DNA of 53,954 nucleotides from Candidatus Krumholzibacteriota bacterium (lineage in GTDB: Bacteria > Krumholzibacteriota > Krumholzibacteriia > JAJRXK01), in the NCBI GenBank assembly GCA_029262065.1, contig JAJDAC010000038.1:1-53954 (forward strand), given 5' to 3'. The position numbers and the translations under genes were made by a program. The notes beneath the pieces were generated by a model, which worked only from the letters and a program-made list of their open reading frames with translations, did not search any database and was not told where the DNA came from. Below, piece by piece: positions 43,823-51,859 of this stretch. Every line of letters begins with the position of its first letter. Position 1 is the stretch's first letter.

Positions 43823-46800
43823 TGTCGCGCTTTCGCCCCTGGTTGGCCGTGCTCACGTTGGGACTGGGCGGGCTGTTCGTGTCGACGCTCGCGGCGCGGT
43901 CGCAGGAACTCGAACCGGTCATCCCGCAAGCCGAGCGTGGGCGAGCCGACGCGGAACGGGCCGGCACCCTGGATGCCAGCAACATCCGCACGGTGTTCTG
44001 GAACTACGGGATGGTGGGTGACTACCCCGCCGACCCGGTGAACGCCGATCTCAGCGTGTTCCACTCGGTGGAGGTTCCCAAGGGCTCGGGCATGAACTAC
44101 AGCGACGGAATCACGCCGTTCGTCCTGGCCAGGGTCATCCAGCGCAACGGCGCGCCCGCGTACATCATGGAGACCGGCTTTCGCGAACGTCAGACCACGA
44201 GTCCGAACTTCAATCGGGTCATGCGGTTCGAACCTCGCCCCGGTTTCTTCCAGGCCGACCCCGGCATCAATCTGGGATTGTCTCCGGCCATGAGCAGTGA
44301 TCCGCGTACCTGGCCCGACGTCTGGCCCGATCGCCTTCTGGAATTCGATGATCCCGGTTGGGCCGGCAGTTGGAACGGCTACTTCGGCAAGGCGCGGGTG
44401 GCCGATCAGGAAACCTACATGGTCATGGACGACAACTTCTACGACGCGTGGGATTTCCAGCCCGACGACCGTGATCCCACGCGTAAAGGTCTGGGGCTGC
44501 GCATCGAACTACGTGGGTTCCAGTGGTCGAACCCGCAGGCTCGTAACGTCATCTTCTGGCACTACGACATCACGAACGAAGGAACCACCGACTACGACGA
44601 CAACATCATCTTTGGGCTCTACATGGACTCGGGGGTGGGCGGACCCGCACTGTCTTGCGACGGCGTGTTCGAATCCGACGACGACAACGCGTTCTTCGAC
44701 CGTGAGCTCGACGAAGACGTACTGAATCTGGTGTACACGTGGGACGAAGGTGGCCATGGGCGCGATCTGAACAGCTCGTGCAGCACGACCGGCTATCTTG
44801 GTTACGCGTACCTCGAAACCCCGGGCAACGCGCTCGACGGAGAAGACAACGACCAGGATGGCTTCGTCGATGAGATGCGCGACGGGGGACCGGGTATCCG
44901 CATTGACGGCCGCGATGCGATTCGCGCGTACGTCGTGGCCAACTACGATCTGGCGCGGTTCGAGGCGGCCTACGGTCCGCTCGAAGAACTCCCGGCGTAC
45001 CTCGAGGGAATCTGGTGGACCGGCGACGAAGACCTCGATTGGGTGGCCGAAGTCCACGATACGGGCGGCGACGGCGTGTTCGAGACGGCGGACGAAGGCG
45101 AGGGCGACGGTATCCCCACCGATGGTGAACCCAACTTCGATCGCACCGACCTGCACGAATCGGATCAGATTGGCCTGACGGGGTTCAAGATCAACCGCAT
45201 CCGCGCGGGGCAGGGCAACCCGAATCAGGAAATCGACGACATCCTGTTCTTCACCACCAACGCCAACTGGCCGCAGCGGTTGTACGAACAGTTCACGCAC
45301 CCCGATCCCGCCGAACGTTTCGACGACGCTCTGGCCTCCAACTACAACATCGGCTTCCTTTTCGCGTCGGGCCCGTTCACGCTGAAGGCCGGCCAGAGCG
45401 AACGCTTCAGCCTGGCCCTGGCCTACGGCGCCGACCTGACCGAGCTGCGCCGCACGGTCAAGACGGTTCAGCAGATCTACGACTCCAACTACCGATTCGC
45501 GGTTCCGCCGGCCACGCCGATCGTCACGGCCGAAGAGGGCGATGGCTTCGTGCGGTTGTCGTGGGACAACGTGGCGGAGCGGTCGATCGATCCCGTTACC
45601 GGTGAGCGCGACTTCGAGGGCTATCGCATCTACCGATCCACCGACGTGAACTTCCTGGATTCCGTCCAGATCACGTCGGGTACGGGCGGCGATATCGTGG
45701 GGCGCCGTCCGATTGCCCAGTTCGATTTGATCGACGGGCGGCGCGGGTTCAGCGACCGTACCGAGTCGGGCGTCCAGTACTGGCTGGGCACCGATAGCGG
45801 AATCCAACACACCTGGACCGACTTCAGCGTGACGAACGGCCAGGAGTATTTCTACGCGGTTACCGCCTACGACTACGGCTCCGAATCCGAGGACCCGGAC
45901 AAGAGCTTCTTTCCCTCGGAAAACGGACTCACGGGGTCTCGCAGTCGGAAGGGCGAGCTGCTGTTGCCCACCAACATCGTAGCCGTGCGGCCGAATCGTC
46001 GCGTGGCCGGCTATCGTCCGGCCGAAGCGGAGCTCGCCGAGCAGACGGCGGGACGCGGCCGTGGCGAGGTTGCCATTCAGATCGTCAACAACGAACTCGT
46101 GCCCGACGATCATCTGTTCGAGTTGACGTTCGAGACCGAGTCTTCCCGCGCGATCCGCGCCACGTCCTACGCGTTAACCGACGTTACCGATGGGCAACAG
46201 CTGTATCGTTTCGGGCAGGACCTCGATGGCCTGGGCGTGGGTCCGACCGCCAAGGGGTTGCTGGCGCTCGTGACACAGACCGAAGAGACGGTAAGTCCCG
46301 ACCCCGAGACGACCGGTTTCAGCTCGGGCTCCGATACCGACGTCGTCCTGGAAGTGGTCTACCTCCAGGATCTGTCGATCGACGAACGCCGTCCGGGGTT
46401 TCCCGAAGACATCTCCATCGTGTTCTCCGATACCGTCGTGGGTACGGGGTTGGACGAGAGCCCGTTCTTTCCGCCCAATCCGGCGAAGTTCACCATAACG
46501 GCCCACGCCGAAGCGGGCGATCTGGCGCTGGATTTCCGGTTCCGCGACCTGGACGGCGACGGCACGCTGAGCGCGGCCAACGAAGTGATCGACATCGTGT
46601 CGTATCCGGAAGCCACGCCGAATACCCGGCGATTGATGTGGCGAGTGCAGCTGGTGGCCGGCGAACCGATTCCCACCAGCCCACCGGTGGGCGGCGACAC
46701 GTTCGAGATTCGACTGCGTCGCCCGTTCATGGTGGAAGACGTGTTTCGCTTCCGCACCCGATCCCAGTCGTTGGACCCGGCTCTCAGCCAGGCCGAGTTC

Positions 46801-47106
46801 GAACCCTACGTCGTACCCAATCCGTACCTCGCCTCGGCCAGTTTCGAACCCCAGCGCTTTGCCGATTCTGGGCGTGGCGAACGGCGCATGGAGTTTCGCG
46901 GCCTTCCCAGCCGTGCGGAGATCCGGATCTACAACATCCGTGGCGAGCTGGTGCGGGCCCTGAATCACGACGGATCCAACGAGGGTTTCCTGCCCTGGGA
47001 TCTGCGCACGAAGGACAACCTCGACGTGGCGCCTGGGCTGTATGTATTCCACGTCGACGGTGGCGTTGCCGGCCGGTTCACCGGCAAATTCGCGGTGGTG
47101 AAGTGA
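43822..47106 (+). CDS. Large secreted surface protein with Ca-binding motif, Fn3-like region and sorting domain
   Basis: A 1094-aa exported protein without a recognised enzyme domain. The signal peptide ends near AARSQE; the N-terminal 500 residues hold many aromatic/Asp-rich strands (VFWNYGMVGDYP .. NVIFWHYDITNEGTTDYDDN), a calcium-type loop GEDNDQDGFVDEM (near residue 340) and a Fn3-like segment (about 575-690, VRLSWDNVAE .. FEGYRIYRST). Sorting module about 990-1094 (VVPNPYLAS .. IYNIRGELVRAL .. APGLYVFHVDGG). GGAGGAG precedes the start, which overlaps the TonB-receptor stop; its own stop overlaps the PorV-like ATG. It is probably a partner of the receptor, in place of a SusD lipoprotein. 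Confidence 0.75.
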   Translation: MSRFRPWLAVLTLGLGGLFVSTLAARSQELEPVIPQAERGRADAERAGTLDASNIRTVFWNYGMVGDYPADPVNADLSVFHSVEVPKGSGMNYSDGITPFVLARVIQRNGAPAYIMETGFRERQTTSPNFNRVMRFEPRPGFFQADPGINLGLSPAMSSDPRTWPDVWPDRLLEFDDPGWAGSWNGYFGKARVADQETYMVMDDNFYDAWDFQPDDRDPTRKGLGLRIELRGFQWSNPQARNVIFWHYDITNEGTTDYDDNIIFGLYMDSGVGGPALSCDGVFESDDDNAFFDRELDEDVLNLVYTWDEGGHGRDLNSSCSTTGYLGYAYLETPGNALDGEDNDQDGFVDEMRDGGPGIRIDGRDAIRAYVVANYDLARFEAAYGPLEELPAYLEGIWWTGDEDLDWVAEVHDTGGDGVFETADEGEGDGIPTDGEPNFDRTDLHESDQIGLTGFKINRIRAGQGNPNQEIDDILFFTTNANWPQRLYEQFTHPDPAERFDDALASNYNIGFLFASGPFTLKAGQSERFSLALAYGADLTELRRTVKTVQQIYDSNYRFAVPPATPIVTAEEGDGFVRLSWDNVAERSIDPVTGERDFEGYRIYRSTDVNFLDSVQITSGTGGDIVGRRPIAQFDLIDGRRGFSDRTESGVQYWLGTDSGIQHTWTDFSVTNGQEYFYAVTAYDYGSESEDPDKSFFPSENGLTGSRSRKGELLLPTNIVAVRPNRRVAGYRPAEAELAEQTAGRGRGEVAIQIVNNELVPDDHLFELTFETESSRAIRATSYALTDVTDGQQLYRFGQDLDGLGVGPTAKGLLALVTQTEETVSPDPETTGFSSGSDTDVVLEVVYLQDLSIDERRPGFPEDISIVFSDTVVGTGLDESPFFPPNPAKFTITAHAEAGDLALDFRFRDLDGDGTLSAANEVIDIVSYPEATPNTRRLMWRVQLVAGEPIPTSPPVGGDTFEIRLRRPFMVEDVFRFRTRSQSLDPALSQAEFEPYVVPNPYLASASFEPQRFADSGRGERRMEFRGLPSRAEIRIYNIRGELVRALNHDGSNEGFLPWDLRTKDNLDVAPGLYVFHVDGGVAGRFTGKFAVVK

Positions 47107-48122
47107 TGGCTCAACGGTCGCTATTCCTGGGTGCGCTTCTTCTGGTGCTGGCTTCGGCACCCGCGGTGCACGCGCAAAGCAACACGGGCACCACCCTGGG
47201 AACGTTCCTCAAGATCGAAACGAGTGGTCGTAGCGCGGCCATGGGAAACGCCGGTGTCGCGCTGACGGGCGGCATTGAATCCGTCTACTTCAACCCCGCG
47301 GTCATCGGTTCCCTGCATCGCGTCACGGCGCAATTCAGTCATCTGTTCTGGTTCGCCGAGATCGAACTGGACTACGCCGCCCTGGCGATACCGATTCAGG
47401 GTTGGGGTACGTTCTTCGGTAGCGTTACTGCGCTGAACTCCGGCGATATCGACGTGCGAACGGTCAATGACCCCCTGGGAACCGGCGAGCGCTACAGCGT
47501 TTCCAATGTCAGCGTCAGCGTGGGCTTCGGCCGTCAGCTGAGCGATCGCTTTGCGCTCGGCGGCCAACTGAATTTCATCAACGAGCGCATATGGAACAGC
47601 TCGCACCACGCGGCGACCTTCAGCGTGGGAACCGTGTATCGTCTTACCGATGGCGGCATACGGCTGGGTTCTGGGCTTTCGAACCTCAGCACGCGGTCCC
47701 AGTTCGCGGGTCGGGACCTTGCCATCCAGTTCGACGGGAATCCGGGCGCCAACGGCGACAACAGTTCTCTTCCGGCCGACCAGTTCACCGGTGAGTTTGC
47801 CGTACCGCTGTTGTTCCGGATAGGCCTCGAGGTTCCGTACCAGGTCACGGCCAAGACCCGCGTTACGTTCCTGATCGACGCTTTGCACCCCAACGACAAT
47901 TCAGAGAGCCTGAACGTGGGTGGCGAGTGGTCGTTGGGCAGGGTGCTGTCCCTGCGCGGCGGCTATCAGGCCATGTTTCAGGACGACTCCGAGTTGGGTT
48001 GGACGTTCGGCTTCGGGCTTCGGCGCGATCGCCGCGATACCGACATGCGCATCGACTATGCCTGGGCCGGGCACGAAACCCTTGCTGCGACGCACCTGAT
48101 TTCGGTCGCGCTCGCGTTCTAG
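47106..48122 (+). CDS. PorV/PorQ-family outer-membrane protein
   Basis: A 338-aa protein with a signal peptide (ending VHAQS) and the PorV/PorQ hallmark just after it: TFLKIETSGRSAAMGNAGVA .. GGIESVYFNPA, then FSHLFWFAEIELDYAA and repeated barrel strands to a terminal aromatic (ALAF). In T9SS organisms PorV-type proteins bind C-terminal sorting domains at the surface. Its ATG overlaps the stop of a sorting-domain protein and it precedes a sorting-domain GH144, so it may be a locus-dedicated shuttle or anchor; that role is inference. Confidence 0.82.
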   Translation: MAQRSLFLGALLLVLASAPAVHAQSNTGTTLGTFLKIETSGRSAAMGNAGVALTGGIESVYFNPAVIGSLHRVTAQFSHLFWFAEIELDYAALAIPIQGWGTFFGSVTALNSGDIDVRTVNDPLGTGERYSVSNVSVSVGFGRQLSDRFALGGQLNFINERIWNSSHHAATFSVGTVYRLTDGGIRLGSGLSNLSTRSQFAGRDLAIQFDGNPGANGDNSSLPADQFTGEFAVPLLFRIGLEVPYQVTAKTRVTFLIDALHPNDNSESLNVGGEWSLGRVLSLRGGYQAMFQDDSELGWTFGFGLRRDRRDTDMRIDYAWAGHETLAATHLISVALAF

Positions 48123-48142
48123 TACAAGAAAGGCACCTACGG

Positions 48143-49759
48143 ATGATACTCAACCTGGAACGCTTCTCACCGACGGCTGGATGTTGGGCGAAGCTTGGTC
48201 TCGTTCTGGCTTTCCTTACCGTTTCGGGGGCAGGCACGGCGAAGGCGATCACGCCGGAGCAACTGCTCGACGATCTCCAGCGCACCGCGTTCGACTACTT
48301 CTGGAACGAGGCCAACCCAGCCAACGGTCTGGTCAAGGACCGCAGCACGGCCGGGTCGCCGTCCAGCATCGCCGCCACGGGCTTTGGCCTTACAGCTATA
48401 TGTATTGGCATCGACCACGGTTGGGTGTCGCGCGTGGACGGCCGCGATCGCGTACTCACCACGCTGCAGACGTTCTGGAATGGGCCGCAGGGCGACCAAG
48501 CCAATGGAAACATCGGCTACCAGGGACTGTTCTACCACTTCCTGGACATGACCACCGCCACGCGGACCTGGAACAGCGAGCTCTCGACCATCGACACCGC
48601 CCTGTTGGTAGCGGGAATCATCGATGCCCGGGAGTATTTCGACACCGCCGACCCGGTCGACGTCCAGGTGCGCGCGCTGGCCGACTCCATCGTGGATCGC
48701 GTGGACTGGGAGTGGACGCGGGCCAGCGGCATCGGCATCCGCATGGGCTGGATGCCCGGCACTGGATTCGACGGTTTCGGAACCTGGGTGGGGTACAACG
48801 AGGCCATGATCATGTACATCCTGGCCCTGGGATCGAACACCAACCCCATTCCGACATTCACCTGGTTCACCTGGACCAGCGGATACAACTGGGACACCCA
48901 GTACGGTTACACGTACGTCACCTTTCCGCCGATGTTCGGTCACCAGTACTCGCATTGTTGGATCGACTTCAAGGGTATTCAAGACATCTACATGCGAAGC
49001 AAGGGAATCACGTACTTCGAGAATTCCCGGCGCGCCGCGTATGCGGCTCGCGAATACAGCATCGACAACCCGGGTAATTTCGACGACTACGGCCCGAACG
49101 TGTGGGGTCTGACCGCGTCCGATGGTCCATTCGGATACAACGCCCGGGGAGCCCCCCCGGCGCAGAACGACGACGGGACCATCACTCCCACGGCGGCCGC
49201 GGCAAGCATCGCCTTTGCTCCCGAGATCGTGATTCCCGCCCTGGTGACCATGTTCGACAACTACGGCCCGAGCCTGTGGTCGACCTACGGCTTCAAGGAC
49301 GCGTTCAATCCCACGCAGAATTGGTTTGCCACAGATGTGCTGGGCATCGATCAGGGTCCGATCATCATCATGATCGAGAACTACCTGAACGAGTCGGTGT
49401 GGAATCGGTTCATGCAGAACCCCAACGTTCAGCAGGGTCTGGCGCTGGCCGGCTTCGAGCCCGCGACCACCGCGGTGGCCGAGCCCGTCATTGGCCAGAC
49501 CGTCACCCTGTTTCAGAACGCCCCCAATCCCTTCGGGTCCCAATCGACCATTTCGTATCGGCTGGATCGTGCCAGCCGGGCCGTCGTCGACCTGATCGAC
49601 GTTCGGGGTCGAGCAATTCTAACGCTGGTCGATGAACACCAGTCGGCCGGACAGCATCATGTGACGTTGGATGGTTCCGATCTGCCCAACGGCGTGTACT
49701 TCTATCGGCTTCGGGCCGACGGAGCGACCGTCGAAAAACGTTGCGTGCTCGTAAGGTAG
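48143..49759 (+). CDS. GH144-type endo-beta-1,2-glucanase-like protein with C-terminal sorting domain
   Basis: A 538-aa exported enzyme and paralog of the lipoprotein at 26263. Signal peptide (ending GTAKA), then the Glycoamylase/GH144 toroid: LLDDLQRTAFDYFWNEANPA, SIAATGFGLTA, GYQGLFYHFLDM, ELSTIDTALLVAGI, YNEAMIMYILALGS, PPMFGHQYSHCWIDFKGI, NVWGLTASDGP, LGIDQGPIIIM. Residues about 450-538 are the sorting module (NAPNPFGSQSTISY .. IDVRGRAILTL .. NGVYFYRL), so it is predicted to be displayed on the outer surface, where it would cut polymer for the TonB receptor. AAAGG about 10 bases before the ATG; 20 bases after the PorV-like gene. Confidence 0.86.
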   Translation: MILNLERFSPTAGCWAKLGLVLAFLTVSGAGTAKAITPEQLLDDLQRTAFDYFWNEANPANGLVKDRSTAGSPSSIAATGFGLTAICIGIDHGWVSRVDGRDRVLTTLQTFWNGPQGDQANGNIGYQGLFYHFLDMTTATRTWNSELSTIDTALLVAGIIDAREYFDTADPVDVQVRALADSIVDRVDWEWTRASGIGIRMGWMPGTGFDGFGTWVGYNEAMIMYILALGSNTNPIPTFTWFTWTSGYNWDTQYGYTYVTFPPMFGHQYSHCWIDFKGIQDIYMRSKGITYFENSRRAAYAAREYSIDNPGNFDDYGPNVWGLTASDGPFGYNARGAPPAQNDDGTITPTAAAASIAFAPEIVIPALVTMFDNYGPSLWSTYGFKDAFNPTQNWFATDVLGIDQGPIIIMIENYLNESVWNRFMQNPNVQQGLALAGFEPATTAVAEPVIGQTVTLFQNAPNPFGSQSTISYRLDRASRAVVDLIDVRGRAILTLVDEHQSAGQHHVTLDGSDLPNGVYFYRLRADGATVEKRCVLVR

Positions 49760-49760
49760 G

Positions 49761-49778
49761 TGCCGGCAGACGCCGGCA
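49761..49778 (+). other. Short perfect hairpin after the surface GH144 gene
   Basis: TGCCGGC (49761..49767) and GCCGGCA (49772..49778) with loop AGAC, directly after the stop codon. No U-run follows, so it may stabilise the upstream message or partially attenuate read-through into the gene at 49851. Confidence 0.4.
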
Positions 49779-49850
49779 GGAAGGAGGTCGCGGTTTCTGG
49801 TTCCTTGCTCAAGTAAATTGTCCCGTGTAACTGCCTATGGAGGTAACAAC

Positions 49851-50657
49851 ATGAAACGCATCAATTCGACGCTCCAGGTTCTTGGAGCCGTCATGCTGGT
49901 TCTCGCAGTTTCCATTCCCGCGTTGGCGGGTTCGCCCAACCCAACTGGAGTGGTACTGAACGAGCGCATCTTCAACGACTGTCCGTCTTCGACGCTGGTG
50001 TCGACGGACAACTATCCCGCCATGGTTCGTTTTGACGATCAGAATCTCAGTTGCGGTGGGTTTGCCAACCTGCACAACTGGCGCTTCTCCGAAGACGGTG
50101 TCAGCGCGATCGAGTATGTGAACGAGAACAGCTTTCGCGCGAGCGCCGACCTGACGCTCACGGGAACCGGGTGTGAGGGCGGCCTGTCCGTGTCTCCCTG
50201 GTGGTCGCCCGACGTGGATGGCCGGTTCAACGTCCGGATCCCGGACGGAGAGATTGCATGTTTCGGCGGACGGCTGCCGTTCTATTCGTTCACTTCGTCC
50301 CACGGAATCAACTACGCGGCTGGTGAGGTCATCAATATCGAGGTGACGTACCTGCCCAACTCGCTGGCCCAACACGCCCCCGCGACGATCCAGTACGACG
50401 TGCTGTATCTGGGCAACTCCTACTCGAGTGGCCCTCTCCCGTTCGATGAGGGCAATCCGGCCGAGGATCCCCCCCACGGAGTATGGGGCATGCTCAGCCC
50501 AGCCCAGGTCGGTGGCTATGTTCAGATGTTCCTGCAGGGTGGAAACCCCGCGGCCGGAAACACCGCTACCTGGGAAAACGTCCTGTATGCGGATCTGGGC
50601 ACTGTCGCCACCGAGCTGAATTCCTTCGGCCAGGTCAAGGCGCTGTTCGGACAGTAG
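49851..50657 (+). CDS. Secreted protein of unknown function
   Basis: A 268-aa protein with a clear signal peptide (IPALAG, about residue 27) and an excellent Shine-Dalgarno site (GGAGG) before the ATG; an in-frame start 11 codons earlier is not supported. The mature part is beta-rich with four cysteines (FNDCPSS, NLSCGGF, GTGCEGG, EIACFGG) that could form two disulfides, and a concanavalin/jelly-roll-like strand pattern (FRASADLTLTG .. EVINIEVTYLP). No family recognised and no sorting domain. A terminator follows. It may belong to the glucan locus by position only. Confidence 0.7.
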   Translation: MKRINSTLQVLGAVMLVLAVSIPALAGSPNPTGVVLNERIFNDCPSSTLVSTDNYPAMVRFDDQNLSCGGFANLHNWRFSEDGVSAIEYVNENSFRASADLTLTGTGCEGGLSVSPWWSPDVDGRFNVRIPDGEIACFGGRLPFYSFTSSHGINYAAGEVINIEVTYLPNSLAQHAPATIQYDVLYLGNSYSSGPLPFDEGNPAEDPPHGVWGMLSPAQVGGYVQMFLQGGNPAAGNTATWENVLYADLGTVATELNSFGQVKALFGQ

Positions 50658-50685
50658 ACGGCGTTGGAATTGTTTCGCGATTGGT

Positions 50686-50723
50686 GTTGGGCCACGGGAT
50701 ACATTCCCGTGGCCCAACTTTTT
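50686..50723 (+). terminator. Rho-independent terminator
   Basis: GTTGGGCCACGGGA (50686..50699) and TCCCGTGGCCCAAC (50705..50718) form a 14-bp perfect stem with loop TACAT, followed by TTTTT (50719..50723). The GGGCCACGGGA arm is the same as in the terminator at 22058..22089. Confidence 0.93.
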
Positions 50724-50784
50724 GTACCCGCGCGGCGTTCGTCTACTGGGAAGAAGACCAAAGGCGTGCGACGGAATTGCGTGA

Positions 50785-51669
50785 CTAGAAGCGGCCTTTG
50801 ACCGATCCCCAGGTGATGGTTTCGGTGGCCACGGTGCAGTCGGTGCCCACCGGTTCTACGTGAAACGTTCGCTGCGTGAACTCGCCCCACTCGCCGGCGA
50901 CGCGAGCACGCACCTGCCATTTCCAGTTGATACGGTTGCTGTTCGCGATGAAGCCGCTGCCCTCATGGTGATAGAGTCCTTCGGGCACGATCACATCGAC
51001 GACGGGAATGGATGTGGGAGTCGCTTGTACCACCAGGTTGTAGTCGCTCGCGCCTTCGCAGAGGTCCCAAGCGAAATCCCAGACAATGGGATTTGCCACG
51101 TTCGAACAGCCGTTGTCGAGGAGCGACCCGTGCGCGGGGTCGAGTAGGGCTACCACGCATGGTTCCGTGTTGGGGCCGTCGGCGTACAAACGCACGACAA
51201 CGTTATAGTTGAGATCGTTCCCCGCAAACTCCAGCTCAACGATCTCCATCGTAACCCGTCGAATCTGTTCGCCTTGAAAATCCGTGGATACGAGGCCGAA
51301 CATGGTGTCCTCTTGATCGCACAGCGTCACGGCCGACCCCTGTTTGGTGATCTTCAGGCACGCGAGTTCGGGGAGCCCATTCGTGAGGACACCGATCACA
51401 TCGACAAAATGGGTGTCGGTCAAACCGGTCGCTTCGACAGTCTGTCCCACCGACGATGAGTCAAAGGTGAACTCCTCGAAGAGGGCATCGAAGAGTCCGG
51501 TGGAGACATGACCCACGCGGAAGTCGATTCCCACCTCGTTGTTGGCCGACCCGCCGGTGGTGCCCGACCAGGTGGCCGTGCCTACGAGTTGGGCTCGCGC
51601 CGCGGGAGCGAGAAAGCACAGGAGCACGGGAACAACGAGGACCGGCAGGACACTCTTGCAATTGGGCAT
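50785..51669 (-). CDS. Secreted protein of unknown function with Fn3-like C-terminus
   Basis: A 294-aa protein with a signal peptide (APAARAQL) and GGGAGAG before the ATG. The first half is a beta-sandwich (TATWSGTTGG .. FDALFEEFTFDSSSVGQTVE .. RVTMEIVELEFAGNDLNYNV). The second half is Fn3-like with Cys residues and the Trp pattern of sugar- or protein-binding Fn3 repeats (SNVANPIVWDFAWDLCEGASDYNLVVQ .. NWKWQVRARV), similar in style to the Cys-containing Fn3 domains of the protease at 1832. No sorting domain. Function unknown. Confidence 0.7.
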   Translation of the reverse strand: MPNCKSVLPVLVVPVLLCFLAPAARAQLVGTATWSGTTGGSANNEVGIDFRVGHVSTGLFDALFEEFTFDSSSVGQTVEATGLTDTHFVDVIGVLTNGLPELACLKITKQGSAVTLCDQEDTMFGLVSTDFQGEQIRRVTMEIVELEFAGNDLNYNVVVRLYADGPNTEPCVVALLDPAHGSLLDNGCSNVANPIVWDFAWDLCEGASDYNLVVQATPTSIPVVDVIVPEGLYHHEGSGFIANSNRINWKWQVRARVAGEWGEFTQRTFHVEPVGTDCTVATETITWGSVKGRF

Positions 51670-51859
51670 GGGAACTCTCCCGGCGCGGTGCGCCTCTTGG
51701 GGACCTTGGCCTGCGGCAGGCCGTGCGTAGTTGTTTCGGTGGGAGGGCTTCCATTGTACCCCATGCGGGGCTCGATGGTTTCGGAATTGTGCACTTTGGG
51801 CCGGAGCGAGCCTTATCCCTTAGAGACACGAAACCGGACCCATGCCAAGGAGACACGCC

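Noticed and set aside
44509-46113. 534-codon minus-strand open frame
   Set aside because: Antisense to the 1094-aa surface protein, with Val/Arg/Asp shadow composition and no start context.
43822-47106. SusD-like lipoprotein
   Set aside because: No lipobox and no helical TPR-type SusD pattern; it is beta-rich with a sorting module.
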